DNA of 64,000 nucleotides from CAIWAH01 sp964602595 (GTDB taxonomy: Bacteria; Verrucomicrobiota; Verrucomicrobiia; Limisphaerales; UBA9464), in contig CAZRRO010000010.1 of the NCBI GenBank assembly GCA_964602595.1, positions 62,001 through 126,000 of the forward strand, read 5' to 3'. The notes beneath the pieces are model-generated. The model did not search any database. It was not told the DNA's origin and saw nothing but the letters and a program-made list of their open reading frames with translations. Shown here one piece after another: positions 51,026-61,400 of the stretch (positions are counted from its first letter, which is position 1; the number at the start of each line of letters is the position of its first letter). The position numbers and the translations under genes were made by a program.

Positions 51026-51232
51026 ATGTTCGCATGCGGATCATTTCCGTGGTGGGTGGCGGCACTGTATTGGGGCTTTTGGCCGCTCGTGGCGGGGCTC
51101 TCGCTTTTGGGTGGGTGGTGGGTGGTAGTGCTACTTCGCGGCCAACGTCCCAGATTTGCCCTTTTGCTTAGCGCCATGGTGCTGCTGTTGTTGGCGACGT
51201 TGGCCATGCTTCGCCGCCTCTGGTTCTTTTAG
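51026..51232 (+). CDS. Small hypothetical membrane protein
   Basis: A 68-residue product consisting mainly of two hydrophobic helices (WVAALYWGFWPLVAGLSLL and FALLLSAMVLLLLATLAM) joined by a short basic turn (LRGQRPR). Six bases separate it from the PEP-CTERM stop and 52 from the next gene. No family is recognised. The coding call rests on its position, the ATG and the clean two-helix pattern. Confidence 0.5.
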   Translation: MFACGSFPWWVAALYWGFWPLVAGLSLLGGWWVVVLLRGQRPRFALLLSAMVLLLLATLAMLRRLWFF

Positions 51233-51284
51233 TCTCCCTGTTCGGGGACTTCCCCCGCCGCCGACTTTTCCGCAGCCTCCCGGG

Positions 51285-52388
51285 ATGCCTGCACTTGATC
51301 TGTCCCGACTTCGCGTCCGGCCGCTCGCCGAGCGCAAGAGCCTGACCCAGGCGGACGACATCCTCGTGCCGCCCGATGCGCCCCTGCGGCCGCTGGCGCC
51401 GGAGTCCGCCGAACTGGTCCGGCAGGCGGCCGAACGCATCCGCGCCGCCCGCTCCCGCGGTGCGCAGGTGATCCTGATGTATGGTGCCCATCTGCTGCGC
51501 AACGGTGCCGCGCTGATCCTCACCGAGTTGATGGAACGCGGCTTCGTCACCCACTTGGCCACGAATGGCGCCGGAACCATCCACGACTGGGAATACGCTT
51601 GGCTCGGCCGCTCGACCGAGGGCGTGGAGGAAAACGTCGCCCAAGGCACCTTTGGCACATGGAACGAAACCGGGCGGAATATCCACCTCGCGTTGCTGAG
51701 CGGCGCCATGGCCGGGCTCGGCTATGGGGGATCGCTGGGCCGGTTCATCATGGAGGACGGCTGCGTGTTGCCGGCGACGGAGCTGTTGGCCCAGATGATC
51801 GCGCAGTTCCCGGCCGATCCGCTGGTGTCGGCCGCGGCGGAACTGCTGGTCGCGATGAATCGCTTCGGCCTGCCGGAGGGCCCGAACGAAGTGGTCCACG
51901 CCTGGAAGCGGGCCAGCATCATCGGGCAGGCGTGGCGGCTCGGTGTGCCGGTGACGGTCCATCCGGGCATCGGCTACGACATCATTTCCTGCCACCCGAT
52001 GTTCAACGGCGCGGTGATCGGCCGTGGCGCGGCCGAGGATTTCCGGCGCTTCGCCGGCGCGGTGGACGGGCTGGATGGCGGAGTCGTCCTGTCGGTGGGT
52101 TCGGCGATCATGGCGCCGCAGGTCTTCGAGAAGAGCCTGAGCTGCGTCCACAACCTGCGTTTCCAGGCCGGGCGCGCGGCGGTCTCCGGCCACAGCATCT
52201 ACGTGGTGGACCTGCAGGACGGCGGCGGCTGGGACTGGGCGCAAGGCGAACCGCCCAAGACCAACGCGGCCTACTACCTGCGCTTCTGCAAGAGCTTCTC
52301 CCGCATGGGCGGCGACATGCGTTACCTGCAATGCGACAACCTGACCTTCGTGCAACACCTGCTTGCGGAACTTCGGAGGCAGGCGTAA
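51285..52388 (+). CDS. Deoxyhypusine-synthase-like protein of unknown function
   Basis: A 367-residue cytoplasmic protein. Conserved-looking blocks are VILMYGAHLLRNGA, FVTHLATNGAGTIHDWE, GTFGTWNETGRNIHLAL and VHPGIGYDIISCHP. The Gly-rich blocks and overall flow recall NAD-binding deoxyhypusine synthase relatives, but bacteria have no eIF5A substrate, so the reaction is open. I place the start at the ATG 51285. It is followed by an unknown gene and a PfkB-family sugar kinase on the same strand. A link to sugar metabolism is inferred from that context. Confidence in a real gene is high, in the family moderate. Confidence 0.6.
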   Translation: MPALDLSRLRVRPLAERKSLTQADDILVPPDAPLRPLAPESAELVRQAAERIRAARSRGAQVILMYGAHLLRNGAALILTELMERGFVTHLATNGAGTIHDWEYAWLGRSTEGVEENVAQGTFGTWNETGRNIHLALLSGAMAGLGYGGSLGRFIMEDGCVLPATELLAQMIAQFPADPLVSAAAELLVAMNRFGLPEGPNEVVHAWKRASIIGQAWRLGVPVTVHPGIGYDIISCHPMFNGAVIGRGAAEDFRRFAGAVDGLDGGVVLSVGSAIMAPQVFEKSLSCVHNLRFQAGRAAVSGHSIYVVDLQDGGGWDWAQGEPPKTNAAYYLRFCKSFSRMGGDMRYLQCDNLTFVQHLLAELRRQA

Positions 52389-52406
52389 TCGCTGGGTAAA
52401 CAGTCA

Positions 52407-53027
52407 GTGAACGAACATGAGCCACCCCGCGTCATCGCCGCAATCGTCCAGCCCCCCGCCGACCGAGATCGTGCTGAGTGCCGACGACTTGCGCTGGCTG
52501 CACGCGGAGCGTTGCAGGCTGTTTTTGCCGGATGGGACACCACGCCTGGTGGCGGCGTTGAGCGCGCCATCGAAGCGCAAATCGCCGCCGCTGCCCTCGG
52601 CTACAAACCTCTCTACTTCGATCCCTGGGATCATCCCACCTCCTCGCTCCTCGCCGACGAGCTGATCGCGCGGCTGCCGGTCGGCGTGCGGGTGTTGGCT
52701 TTGCCGGAGGGATTATTGGTATTCCAGCCCGCGCAGATTCGCCGAATTCTGGACGCCACTCGCGAGCTCTACCGGCCACACGGCGAGGATGACGAAGCTG
52801 CCCTGCAACGGGCCGTGGGAACCGGCTTCAGCGGAGAATTGCTCGGCTATGGCGCCCTCAATTTGCTCACTCCGCACGCGGCCCGGGTGACCTTGTTTTC
52901 CGCCGAGAGGGTGCTGTTCACATTCTTCGTCTCCGGGCGAAACCATGCCCGGGCGTCCGCCACCGAGCGGGCTGGGGATATTGCCGCTGCGTTTGACATG
53001 CCAGTGCTTTACGAAATCGAATTCTAA
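52407..53027 (+). CDS. Unknown protein, N-terminus uncertain, possible frameshift
   Basis: As drawn, 206 residues from a GTG at 52407. The C-terminal two thirds look coding (ALGYKPLYFDPWDHPTSSLL, VRVLALPEGLLVFQP, then FDMPVLYEIEF at the end). For the first 150 bases, however, the +1 frame, starting at the ATG 52417, has the higher G+C in third codon positions and more protein-like sequence (IVLSADDLRWLHAERC). The two could be one gene broken by a -1 shift near 52560-52590. It lies between the deoxyhypusine-synthase-like gene and the PfkB gene. No family is recognised. Confidence 0.5.
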   Translation: MNEHEPPRVIAAIVQPPADRDRAECRRLALAARGALQAVFAGWDTTPGGGVERAIEAQIAAAALGYKPLYFDPWDHPTSSLLADELIARLPVGVRVLALPEGLLVFQPAQIRRILDATRELYRPHGEDDEAALQRAVGTGFSGELLGYGALNLLTPHAARVTLFSAERVLFTFFVSGRNHARASATERAGDIAAAFDMPVLYEIEF

Positions 53028-53034
53028 GCTGCCC

Positions 53035-54072
53035 ATGACCGCCGCCCGATTCCACGAGATTACCGCCCGCTATCCGTCGCTCCGCCTCGCGATCGTCGGC
53101 GACTTCTGCCTCGACCGCTACTTCGACATCGACCCGGCGCGGCAGGAGATTTCCATCGAGACCAACCTGCCCGTGCACAACGTCGTGGGCACGCGCTGCC
53201 AGCCGGGCGCGGCGGGGACCATCCTCAACAACCTCGTTGCGCTCGGCAGCGGCACGGTTTGGCCCGTCGGTTTCGCCGGTGACGACGCGGAGGGCTGGGA
53301 ACTCGGTCGCGCGCTTCGGGCGAAGGCGGGCGTGGACCTTGGGCAGTTTGTCACAACCGCGGAACGGAAGACGTTCACCTACACGAAACCGCTGTTGCAT
53401 CGTGCCGGCCAGCCGCCGGAGGAACTCAGTCGGCTCGATCAGAAAAACTGGACTGCGACGCCCGTCGGCGTGAGTGAAGCCATTATTCGTGCTGCGAAGA
53501 CGGCGGCGTCACTGGCCGATGCCCTGATTGTCATGGACCAAGTGGACCGGGCTGGCACGGGCGTGGTGACGGAATCGGTCCTGAACGCCTTGGGGGAAGT
53601 GGCGGTGGCGCGGCCCGAGCTGCCCATCATCGCCGACAGCCGGCGCGGGCTCGGCGGTTTCCCGGCGGTGATCTTCAAGATGAACGCGGCGGAACTGGCG
53701 ACGCTGGTTGGCCTGTCTCCGACCGCGGCGCTCGACGAAATCCAGCAGCGGGCCGGCGCCTTGGCGCGGAAAAATGGGCGGCCCGTGTTCATCACGTTGT
53801 CGGAGCGCGGCATCGTGGGCGCGGCCCCGGACGGCGAAGTATGGCATCGGCCCTGCCTGCCTATCCGCGGACCGATCGACATCGTCGGGGCAGGGGATTC
53901 CGTGACGGCGAACCTGACCGCGGCGCTCGCGGCCGGCGCGATGATCCCCGAGGCGTTGGAACTCGCGATGGCCGGGGCAAACTTCGTCATCCATCAGCTC
54001 GGCACCACCGGGACGGCGAGCGTCGCCCAGATCGGCGAACTCCTGTTTGGCGCCAAGAGCGCGGCTCGCTGA
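53035..54072 (+). CDS. PfkB-family carbohydrate kinase (RfaE/HldE-like)
   Basis: A 345-residue ribokinase-fold kinase. The N-terminus LAIVGDFCLDRYFDID and the middle GAAGTILNNLVALG are like the heptose-7-phosphate kinase branch (RfaE/HldE), and the C-terminal signature GAGDSVTANLTAALA carries the catalytic Asp. It should phosphorylate a sugar or sugar phosphate with ATP; the substrate cannot be fixed. The ATG at 53035 lies 7 bases after the preceding stop. It forms a compact group with the two genes upstream. Confidence 0.82.
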   Translation: MTAARFHEITARYPSLRLAIVGDFCLDRYFDIDPARQEISIETNLPVHNVVGTRCQPGAAGTILNNLVALGSGTVWPVGFAGDDAEGWELGRALRAKAGVDLGQFVTTAERKTFTYTKPLLHRAGQPPEELSRLDQKNWTATPVGVSEAIIRAAKTAASLADALIVMDQVDRAGTGVVTESVLNALGEVAVARPELPIIADSRRGLGGFPAVIFKMNAAELATLVGLSPTAALDEIQQRAGALARKNGRPVFITLSERGIVGAAPDGEVWHRPCLPIRGPIDIVGAGDSVTANLTAALAAGAMIPEALELAMAGANFVIHQLGTTGTASVAQIGELLFGAKSAAR

Positions 54073-54100
54073 GCCGCCAGTCGCAGTTTTCACCTACCCC

Positions 54101-55192
54101 ATGTTGCGCGCGTCGTCAGGAATTCCCGTCCGATTAAAGACTCGCAGCTCAGAGAGCCGCGCTCCCGGCGTTTTGGGGTTGCTGTTCCTCTGGGTGATGC
54201 TGGTTACGGGTTGTGTCCACCGGGCGCCGCTGGCCCGCTACGAATTCCAGCGCCCGCAGATGGGTTTGCCGTTCCGCATCGTGTTGTATGCCACCGATCC
54301 GCAGCGGGCGACCAACTTCGCCGAGGCGGTTTGGACCCGGATTTCGAACCTGAATTCCAGCCTGAGTGACTACGACGAGAACTCCGAGTTGAGCCGGCTT
54401 TCGCGGACCAGTGGCTCAGGCCAGAAGATGTTTCTCGGTTGGGATCTCGGCATCGTGTTGCAGCAGGCGGAGCGGATTTCACGGCTGAGCGAGGGGGCCT
54501 TCGACGTGACGGTCGGGCCCTACGTGCAGCTTTGGAAACGGGCCCGGCGCCAGCGGGAATTGCCACCCGCGGACCGCCTGGCTGCAGCCGGAGCCGCCGT
54601 GGGCTGGCAAGCGGTGAAATTGGAACGCACCGGCCTCTCGACGCATCCGCTTTCGGCCACATTGCTGCGCCCCAACATGCGCCTTGATCTCGGCGGCATT
54701 GCCAAGGGATACGCGTTGGACGAGGCGGCCGAGGTCCTGCGCGATCAGGGTGTGGCCCGGTTCCTCGTCAGCGGTGGCGGCGACATCGTCGTGGGGGAAC
54801 CGCCACCGGGCGAGGTGGGCTGGCGAGTTGAGGTGGCGGCCTTGGACGTGCCGGGGGCGCCCCCGCCGCGGGTCTTGCGGCTGCGGCAGACGGCGCTGGT
54901 CACTTCCGGCGACTTCTTCCAACGCGCGGAAATCGGCGGAGTCCGCTACTCGCACATCGTGGACCCGCGAACCGGAATCGGCCTAACGGATCACAGTCTG
55001 GTCACCCTGATTGGGCCCAAGGCGATGACCGTGGATGCGCTGTCCAAGCTGGTCAGCGTGCTCGGGCCGGACCGGGGCTTGGGTTTGCTGGGCCAGCATT
55101 TTCCCGAAGTGGACGCGTTGGTGGCACGTTTTCCCCAGGAGCATTTGGAACTCCGGGAAACGCCAGGTTTCCAGCGCTGGGAAGACCGTTGA
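54101..55192 (+). CDS. apbE: ApbE-type FAD:protein FMN transferase, lipoprotein
   Basis: A 363-residue exported flavin transferase. ApbE attaches FMN from FAD to Thr residues of proteins such as NqrB, NqrC and RnfG. A long N-terminal leader ends in the lipobox MLVTGC (Cys38). Family motifs are MGLPFRIVLYATD, LDLGGIAKGYALDEA, VSGGGDIVVG, TSGDFFQ, HIVDPRTG and TVDALSK, covering the FAD and Mg sites. The ATG at 54101 lies 28 bases after the PfkB gene. Its acceptor protein is not encoded nearby. Confidence 0.92.
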   Translation: MLRASSGIPVRLKTRSSESRAPGVLGLLFLWVMLVTGCVHRAPLARYEFQRPQMGLPFRIVLYATDPQRATNFAEAVWTRISNLNSSLSDYDENSELSRLSRTSGSGQKMFLGWDLGIVLQQAERISRLSEGAFDVTVGPYVQLWKRARRQRELPPADRLAAAGAAVGWQAVKLERTGLSTHPLSATLLRPNMRLDLGGIAKGYALDEAAEVLRDQGVARFLVSGGGDIVVGEPPPGEVGWRVEVAALDVPGAPPPRVLRLRQTALVTSGDFFQRAEIGGVRYSHIVDPRTGIGLTDHSLVTLIGPKAMTVDALSKLVSVLGPDRGLGLLGQHFPEVDALVARFPQEHLELRETPGFQRWEDR

Positions 55193-55476
55193 TCTTCCGC
55201 GAATCCATCCTCATCGCTTGGGTGAGACGCGAAACCGCGTCCGCCTAGGAAGCCTGTCCCGCCGGACCGGCGGCGAACACTTGATTTACTTTCGCTTGTC
55301 CGTCCCAGGGCGCCGCGTTGACCACGTCCGTCGTTGCAATGGTCCGGCGGGACGCCCGCCCGACGTCGCGCCCTCCGTCCGCTCAGCCTAGGTTAACGCC
55401 AGTGGGGCGATGCGCCCCCGGTGGGATTATGGGCAAGTTTGGGTTGGTATTGCCGGGGTGGCTCGCCTTGAATCCC
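55193..55476. other. Intergenic region before the giant kinase, no gene seen
   Basis: About 284 bases. A short hairpin GACGCG/CGCGTC with loop AAAC lies near 55226-55241 but lacks a U-tract. The kinase frame stays open back to 55318 without recognisable sequence. No sigma-28-type site was found. Confidence 0.45.
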
Positions 55477-58400
55477 ATGACGAAACCCACGCGCAAAAAA
55501 TGCGGTTGGCAGGGTTACTGGCCTTGGCTGTGGATCCTATTGGGCCTGTGGTCCTTCGTTTCCCAGCTGCGGGGCGCTGAGTGGGCTCCCCGGGAACGGG
55601 CCGACCAGGCGTGGAAGGTCGCTTCGCTGGTGGAAGACGGTGGGTTGGACGACCTCAACGTCTTCAACCTCGATTTCGAACGGAACACCAACAGCCCCCG
55701 CTGGGGCACGGCTTGGGTCGCCACCTCCGACGGCCTGCACGAATACGATGGCTATACGTGGCGCCGGCATGGCCGCGCCGAGGGTTTGCCCAGCGATTTT
55801 GTGCGCTGCGTGCGGGTGACCCGGGCGGGCCTGCTCTGGGTGGGCACCGATCAGGGCGCGGGCGTCTATGACGGCCGGACGTTCCGGACCCTCGGCGCGG
55901 AGACAAACTTGGCCGGGCCCAATGTGCGCCGCATTACCGAGGATTCCGAGGGCACGCTCTGGTTCTGCAGTGACAGTTGGCCGAATGCCGGTGCCGGCGG
56001 CGGACTAACCTCACTGCGCGACGGCCAATGGAAGGCGTATCGCGAGGCCGACGGTTTGCCGAGCGGCTACGTCGTGAATTATTTCCGGGACCACTCGGGC
56101 CGACAGTTTGCGGCCACCCTAAAGGGGTTGGCCGAATTTGCCGCAGGCCGCTGGCGGCCGGCCTTTTCCCCGGCCACCGAAGGCCCGATTAACTGGGGCT
56201 CCGGCTGTCTGGCCGAAACGGCGGGAACGGGTCTCCTCTTTTCCACCGGGCGCGAGGTCTTCCGGTTGCAGGATGGCGCTTGGCGGCAGCTGCCGGCGAT
56301 CATTCCCCACGAGCACGGCATCGCGGCCACCGCCGATGGAGGCACGGTGGCGGTCGGGCGCCCGAACAAGGGGCAAAGCGTGTTTCTGGAATGGTCCGGG
56401 GACCGCTGGGTTCCCGCCTCCGCGGAGTTTGCGACGCCACGCGGTTACACGGAGGACATCCAGGTCGCCCCCGACGGTTCGGTGTGGGTGGCGGGCTACG
56501 GCTGCCTGGTGCGCTGGGCGCGGCAAGGTTCGCAATGGCGCGAATTTGGCGACCTGCCGCCGCCCAAGCTGATGGATTCCCAGGGGGGAATGTGGTTCGC
56601 GCAGACCCGGGGCATCTTCACACCGGGCGGTCCGACGGTCCGACTCTTCCAAGGCCGCTGGGAGCCGTTGGGCGACGCCTACGATGAACTGGTCAGTCAT
56701 CGCCAGGACAATTCGGTCTGGGGCGGAACGACCAACCGCCTGACCCGTTGGCGCGGAACCAATCGGACCGACTTCACAACCACCCAAACGGGCTTGGCCC
56801 TCTATGTGGCCGGGGAAGGAGATGCCCGTGGAAGTTTCTGGCTGTTCGGGGTTGATCCGCAGGGCAACCCTGCGACCGCCCGGCATTTCGGGAACCAATG
56901 GTTGACCCGGCCGGTCCCGGAATTGGCGGGGTTGCGTCCCTGGCGGGAAACGGCCAGCTCCAGCAACGGCCTGTGGGTCGTCGGCGACCGGGGCGCGGGG
57001 ACCGACGCCGTGCTGGTGCGGGTGACGCCTACGGGCAACCTCCGCCTGGACGCTCCGGCGCAGCAGGTCGGCACCCTGGGCATGAAGTTTCGCGAGGACC
57101 GCTATGGCGCTGTCTGGCTCTACGGGGACGCGGGTCTGTTTCGCTGGGTGCCCGGGAAATCCACCCGGTGGGACAGCATTGGCGACCTGCCGTCCCGGTC
57201 GGTGGTCTCCTGCGTGGAACGGGGCGACGAACTGTGGTTCGGTTTCAATGGAGCCACCGGTGGTCGCAGCGCCCTCGTCGCCCTGCGCAGCGGCCAGTGG
57301 ACCCATTTCCCGGTCGCCACGCTCGGCAACCTGACCCTGGCCGACGACGGAACGCTGCTCGCGGATGGCGTCGGCCAGATTTTCCGCATCGCCAATCAGC
57401 CCGGCGCCGTGCCCATGGCGCAGCAACTGCGCACTTCGGAGACCGTGAACAGCGTGGTCCAGGATCTCGCCGGCAATCTCTGGGTGGGGGCGGGCGAAAC
57501 CGTTTTCCAGTTCCGGTCCCACTCGGTGCCGCTTCGCCTGGGCGTGGCGGGGCCGGGCCGTGTCCATGACAGAGATGTGCTGGCGGTGACGGCGATGGCG
57601 CGGGACCGGTTCCGCCCGCGCGGAACCCGGCTGGGAGCCGTCTTTGCGTCCCGCTTGGACGACGGGGAATGGTCGCCCCTGACGCAGGAGAATGAATTCA
57701 AGCTCGACCCGGCGCGGCTGAAGGTGGGGATGCACCGGCTCGAAGTGATTGCGCAGGACGCCGCCGGGAATCGACGTTCGGAACCGGCCGTCCACCGCTT
57801 TGAGGTGGTCGCCGTCCCGTTGCAGGAGCGGGTTTGGTTCGTGCCGGGCGTGCTGGGCGTGGCGGGCCTGATGACGGCGCTGGGCCTGTTCGCCTTGCAC
57901 GCGCGCCGCCAATTGGCCGGCTATGCCCGGACCTTGGAAAGCCGGGTGGCCGAACGCACGTCCGAGTTGGAGCAGGACATCCGGCGGCGCGAGGCGGTCG
58001 AAGCCTCCCTGCGGGCGAGCGAGGAACGGTTTGCGCTGCTGTTCCAGTCCGGCCCGGTCTTGGCGGCCGTGGTTGGCCTGCCCGACGGCCGGTTGCTCGA
58101 CGTCAACCGGCAGTTCTGCACCGTGTTCGGCTTCACGCGGGACGAAGTAATTGGCCGGACCACCTCGGGGCTTGGCCTCTGGCAACGGCTCGAACAGCGG
58201 GACGAGATCCTGGCCCAAATCCGGGCGGTCGGCGCCGTGCACAACCACGAAGTCCGGGCGCGGACCCGGACCGGCAAGCCGATGTTCATCCTGCTTTCCG
58301 CCGAGCGGGTCTACTTGGCCGGCGGCCCGGCGGTGCTCGTCTTTGGGGCGGATATCACGGCCCGCCGGGAAGCCGAGGAAGCCCGGCTGATCAGCGAGGA

Positions 58401-61400
58401 ACGCCTGCGCATCGTGACGGAGAACGTCCGGGTGGGCCTCGCGACGGTGGACCGGGACCGCCGCTACGAATACGCCAACCCTGCCTACGCCGAAATCGTT
58501 GGGCGACCGCTGGCGGCGGTCGTGGGCGCCCCAGTTTCCCGGATCCTGGCGGAAATCTATGAGCGCGTCGTCGCCGGTTGGCTCGACCGGGCGTTCGCCG
58601 GTGAGCGCGTGGCCTTCGAGGCGGCTTGGCCTACCTGGGCGGGCGAACGGTATCTCGCCGCCGCCTATGAACCCATCGTGGCCGACGGCGCCGTGGTCCG
58701 GGTCGTGGCGGTGATCACGGACGTCACGGAGCGGCGGCGCGCCGCGGCGGCGTTGCAGGCCAGCGAGGATCGGCTGCGGATGGTTACGGGCAATGCCCGC
58801 GTGGGCTTGGTCATGCTGGACCAAGAACGCCGCTACACCTACGCCAATGCGGCCTATGCCGAGATGCTCGGGTTGCCCTCCGCCGACCTGGTCGGGCAGC
58901 GGGTCGCCGCTGTCCAGGCGCCCATTTATGAAGGGCAAATCCGGCCGAAACTCGACCTGGCGTTCGCCGGCGAACGGGTGGCCTATGAGCTTCGGCGCCC
59001 AGCAACGGACGGTGACCACCATTACGCGGTCCGGTATGAACCTGCGGGCACGGGCGGTTCGGTCACCAACGTCGTGGTGGTCATCACGGAGATCACGGAT
59101 CGCAAACGGGCGGAGGTCGCATTGCGGGAGTCTGAAGCCCGGTTCGCCACGGCGTTCAACGCGAATCCCGTCATCATCGTGATCACCACCTATCCGGAGG
59201 GCCGCTACGTGGACGTGAACGAGGCCTTCCTGAGGGTATTCGGTTTCCGCCGTGACGAGGTGCTCGGCCGTCGCTCCCGGGACCTCGGGATCTGGCCCGT
59301 CCCGGAACAGCGCGAGGCCATCATCCGGCAGTTGGCCGAAGGGAAGCCGGTGCGGGGATTCGAATGCCTGCAACGGACCAGGGGCGGGCAGCTATTTGCC
59401 GCGGAGGCGTTCTACGACCGCATCGTTGTCGGCAACCAGGATTGTATCCTCGCCATCAACGTCGACATCACGGAACGCAAGCGGGCCGAGGAAGCCCGCC
59501 GCGCCAGCGAGGCCCGCTACCGGGCGCTGTTTGATTACGCGCCGGACGGCATCCTGATCGGCGACGCCCAAAGCACCTACCTCGACGCCAACGAGAGCAT
59601 GTGCCGGATGCTGGGCTACACCCATGACGAGTTGGTCGGGATGAACGCCACCGACATCATCGCCCCGGACGAGGTCCAACTCATTGAGCCGACGATCGGT
59701 GAAATCGCCCGGCGCTCGGACCACCACCGGGAATGGCATTTCCGGCGCAAGGATGGTTCACTCATTCCGGTGGATGTGCGGGCGACGCAGACACCCGACG
59801 GCAACTTCCTGGGACTGGTGCGCGATCTCACCGACCGCAAGGAGGCGGAAGCTGCCCTGAGGGCCAAGGACGAACTCCTCCGCCTGGTAATCGATTTGGT
59901 GCCCCACTTCATCTTCGCCAAGGATCGCGAAAGCCGATTCCTGTTTGCCAATCGGGCGGTGGCCGATTCCGTGGGCCTTTCGCCCGACCAATTGGTCGGA
60001 CTCAACTCCTGGGATCTTCGGCGTGATCCCGCCGAGGCGGAGGCGTTCCTGCGGGACGACCAGGAGGTGATTGCCAGCGGGAAACCCAAGTTCGTGCCGG
60101 CCGAGACGCTGACCGACGTGCACGGCCGGGTGCGTATCCACCAGACGACAAAGATTCCGTTCCGGGTTCCGGGCACCGACGAGCCGGCGCTACTGGGCGT
60201 GGCGGTTGAAATCACCGAGCAGCAACGGATGGAACGGCTGCTGGAATGGGAAATGAAGGCGTTGGAACGGCTCCTCTCCAATGCCTCGCTGGGAGAACTC
60301 CTGCATGAGCTGGCCGTGGGCGTCGAGCAGCACGCGCCGGGCGCTCTCTGCTCCATCCTGCTCTTGGATGAAGAGGGCGTGCGTCTCCGCCATGGGGCGG
60401 GACCGAGCCTGCCGGATGCCTACAACCGGGTCATCGATGGCATTGCCATCGGTCCAAGCGTCGGTTCCTGCGGCACCGCCGCGGCCACCGGGCGCCAGGT
60501 CATCGTGACCGACATCGCGCAGGATCCGCTCTGGGCGGACTTCCGGGCGCTGGCACTTGCGCATGGTTTGCGGGCGTGCTGGTCCACTCCGATTGCCGGC
60601 AACGCGGGACACATCTTGGGCACGTTTACCGTCTATTACCGCGAGCCGCACAGCCCGGGCCCCGCCGAGTTGGCGCTGGTCGGCCGGGTGCAGCACCTGG
60701 CGGGTTTGGCCATTGAGCGGAAGCGGGCTGAGGAATCGCTCCAGATGACGCGGCTCAGCGTGGACCGGGCTGGGGACAGCATCTTTTGGGTCGGCCGCGA
60801 CGGGCGCATCCACTACGCCAACGAGGCGGCGTGCGCCAGCCGCGGCTTTTCCCGGGAGGAACTGCTTGGCATGTCGATCTTCGATCTGGACCCGGATTAT
60901 CAGCCTGGCGTCTGGACGCCGCATTTCGAAGAACTCAAGAAGCAGGGCTCGCTGACGCTGGAAACCCGCCACCGAACCAAGGACGGGCGGCTGTTTCCGA
61001 TTGAGGTCAACGCGAACTATGTCTTCGTTCGCGGCCAGGAATTGAACTTCTGCTTCGTGCGTGACATCACCGCCCGACGCCGGGCCGAACGCCGCCGGGA
61101 CCTGGAGCACAGAGTTTCGCGGATCCTCGCGGAGTCGGTTTCCACTGCCGTCGCGACCCCGAAGATTTTGGAAGCCATCGGCACCAGCGAAGGGTGGAAG
61201 TTTGGGGAACTTTGGAAGGTGGATGGCACCGATGGGCGCCTCTTCTGCCGCCAGAGTTGGTCGGTCTCCGGACTGAAGGTCGATGAGTTGCAGGCCGAGT
61301 CCCAACGGTTGCGCTTTGGACTGGGTGAGGGCTTGCCAGGCACGGTCTTTCAGTCGGGCGAGGTGACCGTGATTCCGGACGTGGGGCAGGACGCGCGGTT

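Noticed and set aside
56119..59373. A 1,084-codon open frame on the minus strand opposite the giant kinase
   Set aside because: Shadow of the kinase gene: Arg/Gly/His-rich with no motif. The plus strand encodes propeller and PAS domains.
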